DNA from: Garcia nutans
Taxonomy: Eukaryota; Streptophyta; Magnoliopsida; Malpighiales; Euphorbiaceae
Assembly: GCA_947685225.1 (NCBI GenBank)
Contig: CANTUV010000014.1
Span: forward strand, 5,022,001 to 5,086,000
DNA length: 64,000 nucleotides
Direction of reading: 5' to 3'
Part shown: positions 10,182-21,609 of the stretch, piece by piece
Position numbering within the stretch: position 1 is the first letter of the stretch
How the letters are laid out: every line of letters starts with the position of its first letter
Position numbers and translations under genes: made by a program
Notes under the pieces: model-generated
Databases searched by the model: none
What the model was told of the DNA's origin: nothing
What the model saw: the letters and a program-made list of their open reading frames with translations, nothing else

Positions 10182-10277
10182 ATACAAAGTAGCAATGATT
10201 GGCGACTTCATTCTTTGTACAGAACCAGAATTCCCCTGTAACCTCTCAACCACCAATTTTTCAGCTGGTGGGGACTT
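10182..10277 (-). pseudogene. STRUBBELIG-receptor-family kinase fragment, 5' piece
   Basis: The minus strand reads KSPPAEKLVVER, then a Gly/Ser-rich stretch, then RMKSPIIATLYTV. This is the juxtamembrane segment that precedes the kinase domain in SRF kinases. If element A and one copy of the target duplication ATACA are removed, this frame runs directly into YTVTSLQ at 1101. The insertion therefore split a once continuous coding segment. No intron lies between this segment and the kinase N-lobe. The preceding sequence (10278-10780) carries other open pieces that I do not recognise. Confidence 0.7.
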
Positions 10278-10806
10278 TAGATATATAACAATAGCATTGT
10301 TTTACACTCTTTGTTTTCGTATCTCCATATTTACCAACTGAAAAGGAGAAGCCATTTTGCTATACGAATTAAGGTATCCAACATTGTCTTTCCCAAATGC
10401 TTTTGGTTTGTCCATATTGGCTGTTATTAGAGTTCTTCTCTATTGGAATTCATTAATTTCTTCCCCTCTTTCCCAATAAAATTTGGAATTAGATTTTCAA
10501 AAACTTCTTTGGCATTTGTTAACTCTTCCACTCTTTCTTCTTTATTTTTATCATCATCATCTACAGTCTCAAGGAATTTCAGTATTACTTCATTAATAAA
10601 CTCTCTCTTGTTTGATAATTTTTTCTTAAATTCCTCTTCTAGCTTTGCTTTGAATACAACTAAGGGTTGTCGTATTAAAATCGCAACAGCGAATAATATA
10701 TTGAAATTGAACCAGAATATCGAAATTTGCTACCATTTGAGTCTCCTTCTGATTATTGATCATGTTCAGCTTGCAAGATCTAATGGCTCTAATACCATAT
10801 TACCAT
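10278..10806 (-). other. Decayed coding-like DNA and primer site of a third LTR element
   Basis: The minus strand contains a Lys/Glu-rich open piece (EELTNAKEVFENLIPNF, preceded by KLEEEFKKKLSNKREFINEV) that I do not recognise. At 10785-10797 the minus strand reads TGGTATTAGAGCC, a one-base variant of the tRNA-Met primer site. An open frame then begins near MINNQKETQMVANFDILV, the position where gag would start. No copia gag motif follows. Confidence 0.4.
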
Positions 10807-11068
10807 GTACCTCAGCTATGAACAGAGGAGAAGAAGAAGAAGAAGAGAAACAAGGAAAGAGAAGAAATTATAGCAAGAATAGGAAGAAGAAAAAGATCTG
10901 AGACGAAAATAGAGAATTAGAGAGAGTTTTGAGAGGGAATTTGTATTGTAATTTTCATTGATGCCATAATTAATATCAGTATAGTTTATATAACAATTTT
11001 CCCACCAATAAACTCTAATAATTAACACTGTGAGTGTAAGTTCCAGCTTATTATTTGTTATCCCAACA
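10807..11068 (-). repeat. LTR of a third copia-like element (5' LTR, minus strand)
   Basis: 262 bp on the minus strand, starting TGTTGGGATAAC at 11068 and ending GGTACA, eight bases before the primer site. It contains a TATA-like TATATAAAC (plus coordinates 10984-10992) and a purine-rich segment downstream. The partner LTR is not in this window and would be expected left of base 1 if the element is complete. Confidence 0.55.
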
Positions 11069-12264
11069 TCTCTTCATCCTCTTTTATGCAAAAGCTACTA
11101 GCAGCTCCTAGGCTGTTGTTAATGGCCCAACGACTGATAATGCGAGGATTTCCTCTTGACCAACATCCAGTAGGTTCATAACAACTACATTCAATATGAT
11201 TTATTGGATGTTATTTTATCCAAAGAAACGTGAATTTATGAGCTCTTGAGAATTTCCTCACTCTTGCAATAAAATAAAGAGAGCATATATACTTAATAAT
11301 GTATAGTATGAATTTTCAATATGACAATTTAATGGATAATCGTAACACAAACCAAAAGTTTACCACAAAATTAAAATATAGTATGACCATTAAAATTTAG
11401 TATTTTTATTAATAAATAACTTAAATAAGTATTTGTTGCTGTTATTAATTATTATTTTTAACATCAAAATAATTAATTAACAATGTTAAATTGAATATTA
11501 TGTTAGTGATAGAAACATTTATCATGCAGTGCCACTGTAACGAATATCAAATTAATATATATAGTGTAAAATATTATTGACAATATATCAAATATATATA
11601 TATATATATTGAAAAGGAATTAATTCTTATATATTAGTATCGTACTTTTGACTTTGAATAGCATGTGGATGATGATAGTAAATGGATTATAGTAATAGCG
11701 TGGGAATACCTTTTGAAAAATAAACTTATTTGCTCGCATATATTTTATATATATATATAGTCTAAAGTTGCAATAGCATTTGGATTTTTGGTTGGTTTAT
11801 GTTTTTTTTTTTTCAATTGAGATAAACACAAAAACCACTATTTTAACATCCATGTATGCTTCATGTCCCACCAAATAGAATAATTGCAAATCAAGCCAAA
11901 TTAAGCAAATCGACATTAATTAGTCACTATATAATCAAAGTTTGTACTAATTATAATTATTTTAGGTCATTTGGTGAACACTGGAGAGCACTCCCTTCTC
12001 ATCCATCTTATCTTAGCACAAGAATATTATTTTTTAAAAATTCAAATCATATATAAATTATAAACTAAATTCAATCAAATAGAACTGAAGTATAACATTA
12101 CATGTCATTAAAATTACATGATTGAGGAATAATATATAATCATATTAATACAAAGTTTTTTTTTCCATGAGTTCAATTAAGAATACTTGTGAAAATAATT
12201 GCAGAAAATTATTAGAAAAAGGAAAAAAGAAGTGTGTGTGAGCTTTCAATCTTATGATGGTGAT
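11069..12264. other. Intergenic AT-rich DNA
   Basis: No gene recognised. It holds AT dinucleotide runs (about 11590-11610 and 11742-11758). The open frame at 11856-12056 has no recognisable motif. Confidence 0.6.
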
Positions 12265-12451
12265 CAGTGGCGGAATCAGATAGGGTCGTGTGGGGTCGCA
12301 CGATCTCCCTAACCGGCCGACCGAAAATTAATATACGTGAGTCAGGAAGCGCGGCCCCCTCCCCTCTGACCGTCCGCTGTAACAGAGTCACTCTGCAGCT
12401 ACACTGAGAAAAATTTTGTCCCCTTTTGCATAGCCGCTGGTTCCGCCACTG
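12265..12451. mobile_element. Non-autonomous hAT-like element
   Basis: 187 bp. The left end is CAGTGGCGGAATCAG and the inverted right end CAGTGGCGGAACCAG, giving 15-bp terminal inverted repeats with one mismatch. An exact 8-bp target duplication ATGGTGAT lies at 12257-12264 and 12452-12459. Eight-base duplications and CAG-type ends fit the hAT superfamily. The interior is GC-rich compared with its surroundings and too short to code for a transposase. Confidence 0.8.
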
Positions 12452-13703
12452 ATGGTGATCCTATAATTAATCATAAAGACTGTCCTAAAATTCTTATTAT
12501 TGCATAAGCTTTTGACAAATAAGTTGAGTTTGACATGAAACATATATAAACGGAAAAGCATGCCTTGATGACATAATAACTTTCGAATTAGGCAATTAAA
12601 CCTAACAATTTTGAGTTTCATGTCAATAATCAACCTAATGAACACCCAACACGCCCATATGATTATATAGGTTTAAAATTTCCTAAATATCATCTCATCT
12701 ATCTTACAAAAAATAAGAAAAGTAATTAAAGAAGGGGGAAATTTGGCTGAGCTTATTTGAATTTTATAATGTTTCTAAAATCAAAATGGTTAATGTATTG
12801 ATTAATTGTTGCTTAGATAATCTAATGGGTTCAATTAATTTGACCGATAAAGAAACATAATGAGAAAATTAAAAATTTTAATTTATTTGAAGAAAAAGGG
12901 TGAAAAAATACACAATAAAATTGAATTAGAATAAATTTGATCACCACACCAAGATATAGTATAGTATTAAAATACATCCTCTCCCTTTTATAATTCATTC
13001 AGAATTGATTCCTCCTTTTTTAATGTAATATTAAAATAAATAAATATGAATTAATATTTTCTTAATAATTATTTTTATGAAAATTATATCCAATTGGTCA
13101 GTATTTAGTCACATGATTAATTAAATTAAAAAATATATAAAACTTGTTTTTATTTTATATTACTATTAATTTAAAAATTAAATAAATATTTTTAATTATC
13201 TATAGTTTCTTGTTAAATTTTACTAAAATTAAGTCTATTGAATCAATTTCAAGAATTAATTTTAAAATTTATTTAGTCACCAATTTAATTATGGAAGCTA
13301 ACGATGAATTCATCTATTTTAGTATATTGAAATTAATGGATAACCCAACTGCATTTAAAGAAAAAATTCCATTTGTGATTTAGTTAATCTAAACAATATT
13401 TTTACAATCAAATGGTATTAAAAATAAATAGATTGATGAACAGTGAAATGCTCAATCATCGAAGCATATATACATGTGGAGCACACTTGAGGAGTGTAAA
13501 GTAGATTTCTTTTTGAGCCAATTGTCTGCTTCAAATATCAATGCACTTTCTTCTATGCATTTATATGACGATACTCTATTGTAAAAGCTGTAGCTGCCCC
13601 ATGAAAAAAATAGCCATCCCATCATTTTAATTATTAATTTTTTTTATAAAAAAAAAATTCGACCCCCAAAATATATTTTTTTAAAATCAAACCCCTCGTT
13701 TTA

Positions 13704-13742
<39 letters not shown>

Positions 13743-14530
13743 CATCCAATAATCGTCTAATTAAAACTTAAAAGTTGCCCATTAATACTCTTTTCTTTTC
13801 TTTTATTTTGTCTTGAGCTAAGTGTCCCTCTCTATTATAATAAAATAAAATTTACCACACAAACACTAGCTTAATTGCTAACAAAAATAATTTATTCATC
13901 ATTTGTTTTAATTCATGAGATCATATTTTTAATAATTTTTTTATTCATAAAATTTTTTTTATCCCACATGAATAAAATGATTTTTATATATAAATAATTA
14001 TTTTATATTGGAATTAAATAATATTATAAGGTTAATAAAATTTTTTATATTAAATTTTAATATAATTATATATTTAAAATTAAAATTAAAATTTTTAGTT
14101 AATTTAAAATAATTTTTTACTAATTAATTTATATATTTAGAGATAATAATTTAATTTTACTCGAATTAAAAAAATAAAATTAACATGATACGTGAAAATT
14201 TAAGTCATAATATCACCTTAGAAAAATAAATAAAAATTATTTATTTGCATTCAACAAAGTCATGTTCACCTCATGAGTCAGACAAATAAATCCCATCAAT
14301 ACCCACTTTTTTGTTTTTCACCTCATGAGTCATGAGAATAATATGAAATTTCCAATAACCCTTTCCTTGAAAATCGAGTTAGTGGAGTTATTTGCATTCC
14401 CCACAAACATGCCCTTAACCATCTTAGACTAACAATTTCAAAATCACCTTTATTTTTTTTTTCTTAATTTATAGAAAAAATTATAAAATTGAAATTAAAT
14501 CAGAAAAATAAAAATAAAAATGCCGCTTAG
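12452..14530. other. Intergenic AT-rich DNA with ATT microsatellite
   Basis: No gene recognised. An (ATT)n tract lies at 13704-13741. The rest is AT-rich single-copy-looking sequence. Confidence 0.6.
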
Positions 14531-14558
14531 GTTCCAGAGAAAGCTACAATCTTACTCT

Positions 14559-14566
14559 TTATATAT
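14559..14566 (+). promoter_or_regulatory. Possible TATA box of the small ORF
   Basis: TTATATAT about 170 bases before the ATG at 14732, followed by a CT-rich stretch of the kind seen in plant leaders. Confidence 0.25.
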
Positions 14567-14731
14567 GACCCCATTAATGTCTCCTCATGCTTACTACTAC
14601 TGCTGCTACTCTCTTTTCTACTCTTTCTTTGATATAGATTATTAGCTAATTAGTTTTCTTTCTTTGCAAATACCGACTATGTTTCTGCCAACATTTTATT
14701 AGTTTCTTTCACTTTCTTTGAATTTTTGAAG

Positions 14732-14860
14732 ATGATAAGTGGCAACCGGTGCAGCTCCGCCAACTATGGCTGTGGTTACAAAGAAAGTGATGGTGGTGGT
14801 GGTGGTGGTGGCTGGTCATGGTGGCACAGTGGAGATGGGTTCTTTTGTAAATATGGTTGA
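14732..14860 (+). CDS. Candidate small ORF, 42-aa Gly/Trp/Cys peptide
   Basis: ATG at 14732 and TGA at 14858. The peptide starts MISGNRCSSANYGCGYKESD, then has seven Gly, then WSWWHSGDGFF and a C-terminal CKYG. It has four cysteines and no signal peptide. The surrounding 14520-15000 is less AT-rich than its neighbourhood, has a TATA-like box upstream and no long alternative frame. I do not recognise the family. It could equally be part of a non-coding transcript, and the Gly run follows from a GGT microsatellite. Confidence 0.25.
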   Translation: MISGNRCSSANYGCGYKESDGGGGGGGWSWWHSGDGFFCKYG

Positions 14861-15307
14861 AAAATGAAGAAAAAAAAAAAGAAACAAAGCTTTGCAATTG
14901 CACTCTCCTGAATATCTAGCCAGAGAAGGGCAGAATTGGGAGAGTGAAATTATTGCAACGCGGGGAATTGAGGGTAGCGGTCCGATTTACCATAACGTTA
15001 GGCCTTTAATTTGCATTAAATTCCTTGTTTAACCCTATGTCTTTATGTTTATTTACATCTTTGCCTTTTTTCTTCTTCTACTCTGTGTGTCTGTGTGTGT
15101 GTGGGTTTGTTGGTTCATGTTATAAAAAAACATGGGATGTAAGAGATGCATACGAAGTAGCTATAGGTTTGTTTTAGATGAATTTTGATTGAATTAAGGC
15201 TTGTAATGCTGCTGGGCATGCATCGCTTACACCTATTTACTTGTATTTTGCTTTGTTATCATCAAAGAAAATGACTTTTAGTTTTTATTTAATTTCATTT
15301 TCTTTAT

Positions 15308-15695
15308 TCTACTTACTCCGTCTCAAGGTCATAGTAGTATTTTTTTTATCCTAAATTATAAGTTGCATAATGTTTGTATAATAAAAATAATTATTTTTAA
15401 ATACTTATTAAATAAAATACTTATCAATTAATTCAAAATAATCTGGGTATTTTATTATATACTATAGCCTTTTTTAATGTTAAATCATATGATATTCAAG
15501 ATATTATTTGATTAATTCGGATTTAAACACTGTTAATTTTTTTAAAAATAGGCTGCCCTCTTAGCAAAAGTTTTTTTTTTAATATTTGAGACTTAGCTTA
15601 AAAAATAATAAGCTTTTTACCACTTAACTCTTTTAATATACACTACAGTCTTTTTAATAATTAATGTGAAAAAACTTTAAAAGAGACAGAATCTC
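15308..15695. mobile_element. Possible Stowaway-like MITE, degenerate
   Basis: The left end contains TACTCCGTCTCAAGG, like the CTCCGTCCC end common in plant Stowaway elements. The right side has AATGTGAAAAAACTTTAAAAG then AGACAG, which resembles a decayed inverted copy. The target duplication could not be fixed. Confidence 0.3.
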
Positions 15696-16038
15696 TGTTT
15701 GAATATCTGAATTCATGTATTTATAATGCAAATACTCCATCCATGGACTTTGTTTACATGCATATATAAAGTATATATATATAGTTTACTTTTTATTTGC
15801 ATTTGCCAAAACTTATTGTTCGAAGTTGTCTTTATTAATTTCCTCTCTTTACTTTTTCCATCACTTTATTTCTGATTTCTAAGAAAAGATTAAAAAAAAT
15901 TATGTGAGATTCTCCTTTTCAAATTAATTCAGAATTGAGAGCATATGATTTTTAAATTTAAAAATTCTGACACTTATTTTACTACAATATATGATATAAT
16001 TATAAGATTTTAGTTCAATTTCACTTTTCTAATGTGAA

Positions 16039-16117
<79 letters not shown>
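16039..16117. repeat. (ATT)n microsatellite
   Basis: Uninterrupted run of about 26 ATT units. Confidence 0.95.
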
Positions 16118-16118
<1 letters not shown>

Positions 16119-16864
16119 AGAATTGCAAATAAAACTTTTAAGCTAAAATAAAATTATACAATATAAAAATATATAAAATTTATGATTAATTTATCTAATA
16201 AGCCTAAGAACTTATTAGATATTACAAAATAATAAGAAAAAATTCACAATATTACAAGTTTATCAGTGTAAAAATATATTATTAAATTTATCACAATTCT
16301 TTAATAAATTTATTAATTGTAAAGTTTATTATGAGTTTATTATATATATATATATAATAATAATTTATGTAAATTGATTGGAAGATTATTATAATTTTAT
16401 AATATATTTTTTTGTAAAAGATACAAAAATTCTCTAACAAAAAATTAAATTTTTTTAAAAAAAATTGATAAAGGTATAATTTTCTTGATTTTATTAGGGT
16501 TAAAATGAAGTGTATCAGGAAATGGGTTAGCTGCGTTTTAATTAAATCATTGTTCTTATAAATTGTTATATTATGAACGGGCTCAATCTTGATATGATGT
16601 AATTTTTGTGTATTAGGCCGCTCTCTGTCTTTTCAGAAAATTATATAATATATTTTTTTTTAATTTAAAATTAAAAATATTCTATAGATTTTAATTTTTT
16701 TAAAAAATATACCTTTTTTAATTTTAATTGAAAATATACTGTATGTATATCTGCAGTATATCTTTGAAAGTGATTATTTTTGAATTTTAAATTTGCAAAA
16801 TACATATTTTGAGAAAAAAAATAATTTTTTAAATACTCACTTTTTAAAATATTTTTGTTTCAAT

Positions 16865-17045
16865 TTTTTTTAATTTATCGGAGGGATTTAACCCATAGAC
16901 TATACAATAGGGGGTAGTCCTCCCCTCAACACTCATCACAAGGATGATCAACACTCACCACAAAGGTGACTGAATGGGGAATTAAACTCGTGACCAACTG
17001 GACACATCACAGCGCACTAACCAACTAGGCTAGGCCCTCAACCTC
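16865..17045 (-). mobile_element. tRNA-derived SINE
   Basis: 181-bp element on the minus strand with a tRNA-like head: CCTAGCCTAGTTGGTTAGTG (A-box type), then GGTCACGAGTTTAATTCC (degenerate B-box type). The tail is A-rich (AAATTAAAAAAAA). A perfect 14-bp target duplication ATTTTTGTTTCAAT lies at 16851-16864 and 17046-17059, as LINE-type priming produces. The head is not a functional tRNA gene. Confidence 0.8.
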
Positions 17046-17059
17046 ATTTTTGTTTCAAT

Positions 17060-19002
17060 CTTTTTAATATTATAATTAGAAAAAATAATCGATAATAGAT
17101 TATATCGAAAATATATAATTACCGTTAGAGCATGTTATGCTTTTTTTACTTGCAATTTGAATCTTAATTCTTAAACACAATTTTAATATCAATAAATAAA
17201 TCTTATTTCTGAGTTTTAAAAGATAATTAAATAATTGACTAACTACTATATAAACTGCAATACTGAAATTATTTTTCAAATATATGATATTACATTTAAA
17301 TCTCAGTCAGAATCAAATTTATATAAATAATAATAATAATAATAAAATGATAATAAATTAATTAAATGGAATTGTTTTTTATTAGCATTGGATCCAAAAG
17401 GCAATTTAAGCTTTTTGAAAATGATAAAGGTATGGTACATCTTTTTCCTCGGAAAAAAGAGCATTTAGCATGATTGCTGGCAGCCACTAATCCACTCTCC
17501 TTCAACTGAATTAGTCCATCATCTCTGTTTATTATTATTAGCTCATCAATAACCAAATGATGAAATTCAACCATGCAGCCAAAAATTACAAATTAATCAA
17601 TGAAAATTGTTGCCTTCAACACTTTCACTAGCTTTATTTATTTATTTTTAAAGATAAGGGCTTAGTTTATGTTAAAAAATCTAAAATAATCAATTCCGCC
17701 AATGCATACATATGCATTAAAAATAATAAATAAGTGAATTATCAAACTGAAATATGTTGGTCTGATTAGTCTTATAAAAAATATTGATTCAATTTGATAT
17801 AACTATTTATAAAAAGAGAAAAATTAATGCTCAAAAATTACATGAAAAATAAATAACATTTCCTTCTAAACTTTGAATTCGATATATTCATTTCTATTAA
17901 TATTCAATTCGATTTGATCCGAATCATCGTGCCTAATAAGTACCGCAATAAAAAAAAAAAAAGCGATTTTTTTTTCCAAGAAAAACAGGTTAGGATAGAA
18001 GAGCTTTTTACGTGTGAAAAAGAAAAAGGCTTATCTATTCGAATTCTTTGGTTTTTTTCTTAAAGGTGTAATATAAATTAATCTGTTTTTCAGATTTGTG
18101 CAAGAAAAGAAATAGCAAATGCTAAGATGGCGTCTCCTATCAAAAAAAAATTTATGAAAAATTATAGGACCACAAGATTCTGCAGATTAATACACAGAAT
18201 TAAAAATGAATATGCTTAAAATTGCATCAAAACTCAGTATTTCCTATCCAACTCGACTCTAAAAAAATAATTTACATAAAATATATATACATATATATAT
18301 ATGCTTAAACCTGCAGAAATAATGTTAGATTGTAATTGCAACTTAAAATAAATTAGGCTACGGGTCCCAGGTTTTGAAAATGGCCATCATTTTCTGCTAT
18401 AATAGAGATCATAATTTTAAATTAAAATTGCTATATCCGAAACATGTATGAGCAGAAATTTTAATGACAATAACATATGAAAAGAATACAGACCAAAAAC
18501 TAGAAAATTGAACTATTATGACCTATCTTAGCTGATCAAATCAGGAAAACACTATAACAAATAAAATTTGCAGACTTCATTACTGAAGCCATTTCAGGAA
18601 TAGTAGGTGAAAAGCTATGGAAGTGCAAATTACAAACACAGAAAACAAGGGACAGCACCAAATAAATATGCATATTGAAAGAGTCCACTGTCTCAGAGAA
18701 ATAGTCTATTTTGCCTTTGAGTGAAAATGCAGACATTTATAAATGTTGCCGATAAACATACAGAAATTCGCTTCAATGGTGAAAGCATTCTGAAACTTAC
18801 AATAATAATGTTATTCCGGCATAACATACAGATGAAAAGTTGATCTAAACGATGTGTATATTTTCAATTTTGAAAAATATGCATGAAGAGAAAACACATT
18901 ATCACTTCATATTACCTCTACAAATGGTGCCTTGACAAAATTATATAAAGAGCACGGCTTCTTTTCACTTTTTTCTCATTCTCATCATTTGCAATTGTCA
19001 CC
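17060..19002. other. Intergenic DNA downstream of the receptor-kinase pseudogene
   Basis: Mostly AT-rich. 17375-17640 and 18480-18760 are less AT-rich but carry only short frames (70 and 66 codons, minus strand) without recognised motifs. The second may be 3' flank of the kinase pseudogene. Confidence 0.5.
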
Positions 19003-21178
19003 CTATGAGCCTTTTTCCACTGTCTCAGATATAAGCAACTCTGTTGAAGAATCGGATTGATGCTCTTCAGTAACAATGCAATCAGGGAAAGACAAAGGAC
19101 TAGGCGGCAGATGCAGATCAACACTTCCTTCTAACATTTCTATCACCTTGGTCATCGATGGACGATCTGATGCATTCTTTTGAATGCACCACAATCCAAC
19201 TATGCATATATATTTTTTTCTATTGCAGCCTCAGTTTTACTAGCATTCTCGAGCACTATATCTCCACCATCATTAAGATGGTTATAAACCCACGATGGGA
19301 AATATACTTTGCCTGAACTATCTCCCTTTGCATCAATATTCCTTTTCCTTCAAACCACTTCCAACAATAACATCCCAAAACTATAAACATCTGATTTGCA
19401 AGAGACAGCTCCAAAATTCTTTGAGATCAGTTCAGGAGCAATGTAACCCATAGTACCTCTTGCAGTACTAACAGACACAAAATCATATTCTTTGGGATAA
19501 AATTTGCCAAGTCCAAAATCTGATACTTTTGGAATGACATTGTGGTCAAGCAGGACATTATGAAGCTTTATATCAAAATGAAGAATGCATACATCACATC
19601 CCACATGTAGATGCTCAATCCCTCGAGCAGCCCCCAAGCAATTTGGAGGAGTCTCTCCCAATTTAATGGCTGATTTTCTATTTCTCTTGAAACTATATAC
19701 TGATCAAGAGATCTATTAGGTATATACTCAAAGAGAATGGCACGGTGAGATCCCTCGGAACAAAATCCCACTAACCGTACTACATTGACATGATGAATTT
19801 TACCAATTATGGAAACGCAACTGATGAAGTCATCATCATTGAACTTGGAGCTTCCAAGCAGTTTAACAGCAACCAAAAAACCATCAGGAAGTTGACCTTT
19901 ATACACTGTCCCAAAGCTACCTTGGCCTAACTTATCTTTGAAATTGCTTGTAATTGTAACAATATCAGAGTAAGAGTACCTTTTGGGCATCAAAGATTGT
20001 TCATTTGGTAGAAATTTCCCCTGGTTACTTCTGTCTTCCTTGCCGTTCTAAATTTGTGGATTAGAAATCCAATTATAACTATTGGAGCAAGGATGAACCT
20101 GGAAATTAGATTTATCACTGAAAGAATAAAGAAGAAAATTTATTAATTTTGATCCAAAGTAATCAAATCAACTGTATAGGAGCAACAATTTGGATAATTT
20201 ACTTAACAGAAAATTCCAAATAACAAATGCACAGGAGCTTCAATTTGAATAGTTACCTAATAGAAAGTTCCAAACAACACCGACGACAAATGAAACCAGA
20301 GGAGGAATATATATGCCAGTACCAGCACATAAAGAATGGAAAATTAAGTCCAATTCAGCACTATTAGAACACTCAAGAAACAAAACCATGAAAACTAAAA
20401 CAACAAACAAAATATCAAACACCATTGGAGCAAATTAAGAAAGATAAATATACTAACTTGAAAAATGGCACTGATAGGTATTTGGTGATCCCATTGAGCT
20501 CAAAGTGCAGGAACCACCACCAGCAATGCAATCCCGGCACTCAACAGGCCATTCAAGATCAAACCCTAAAGCCATCAATTTCAAGATACTATCATAAGAT
20601 GGGTACAAAACATTCTGGTAAATTGTGGGAACTCTTGAAATGAAGGAACAAGACCCTTTAAGATCAGAAATTATATAGGTATCATAACTAACATAAACAT
20701 GAGACCCATTTTCACTTGAGCAAGGAACTTTCCTATAAGCTTGATCATTGATCTCACTGGAACAGTGGACAAAACTGGTAAAAGTACTAGACACCAATCC
20801 CCTATAGAGCCCATCATACCTCACGTCATCAACTGAAACAGACTTATAAGGAAGGCTACAACTACCATTGGCTAAATTAACATCAACAAGGTTAATTATA
20901 CGCCTATCATAAGAAATTTGGTTAAGAAAGTACTTCCCTGAGTGAAATTCCAAAATGGGTTTGTTGTCCTTGCAAGAAATTTCATAGTCGAAATCGCCAC
21001 ACCGTACTGGATCGGTGGTTAGGCGAAATGGGTAGGTGATGTTTTTCAGGTACCCACATGATGAAGAGCAAATTTCTTGTTCTTGGAGCATTCTTGCTCA
21101 TTTAACTTCACTCGTGGATAGAAAGATTAACAAGGAAAACAGAGGAAGAACAGTTGAAATTACTGGAGATTTTTGCAT
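19003..21178 (-). pseudogene. LRK10L2/WAK-like receptor kinase, broken
   Basis: The parts are in the correct order on the minus strand. They are a signal peptide from ATG 21176-21178 (MQKSPVISTVLPLFSLLIFL), a cysteine-rich GUB_WAK ectodomain (about 20454-21091; CSSSCGYLKNITYPF ... CRDCIAGGGSC), membrane segments (about 20245-20370 and 20050-20100), and a Ser/Thr kinase. The kinase shows GQGSFGTVYKG, VAVKLL, HFDIKLHNVLLD and DFGLG, and ends SDRPSMTKVIEMLEGSVDLH. Lesions: TGA at 21098-21100 right after the signal peptide, a frameshift near 20015, a frameshift near 19655 inside the kinase, a stop after LLLEVV, and a frameshift near 19205. The family senses wall or pathogen cues at the plasma membrane; this copy cannot make a full receptor. 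Confidence 0.85.
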
Positions 21179-21440
21179 TATCTTGGCAGATTTGAGAATT
21201 TGGATAGGAAATTTGGGACAAAAAAAAAAGGTTTCTTTTGCTATAATTGCCAACAACAAAAGCACGTGCTGCACTTACTGGAGAAAATTTAATAGAGTTA
21301 GCAGCAAGAAGCAGGTTACTAACAGCTATTTTAGAGATACGAATAAAAGCAGAAGTATCAGCAAATAAAAAATCTCTCTTACACACTTAACAATGAAAAA
21401 TTCTTATCGTTTCAAGCTTTAAGCTTTTGAATGCGAAAAA

Positions 21441-21609
21441 TTATATGCTACAACTGTTGTAGCAATAAATGCCTACAACGGATCATTGGAATTCTTACAC
21501 GTAGATTAAATGATTTATTTTATTGGTCCGTTGTAAGCATTTAATCAAAGTGTAAGAATCTCATTGGTCCGTTGTAGGCATTTACTGCTACAACAGTTGT
21601 ATCATATAA
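21441..21609. mobile_element. MITE with long inverted arms
   Basis: Arms 21441-21500 and 21550-21609 are near-perfect inverted copies (TATATG, then TACAACTGTTGTAGCA, AATGCCTACAACGGA, ATTCTTACAC). They enclose a 49-base loop that itself contains a third partial copy of ATTGGTCCGTTGTA. Long arms suggest a Mutator-like or foldback MITE. No clear target duplication is visible. Transcription would give a strong hairpin. Confidence 0.65.

Noticed and set aside
16865..17045. Functional tRNA gene on the minus strand
   Set aside because: The tRNA-like head is degenerate, followed by an unrelated body and A-rich tail, and flanked by a SINE-type duplication.
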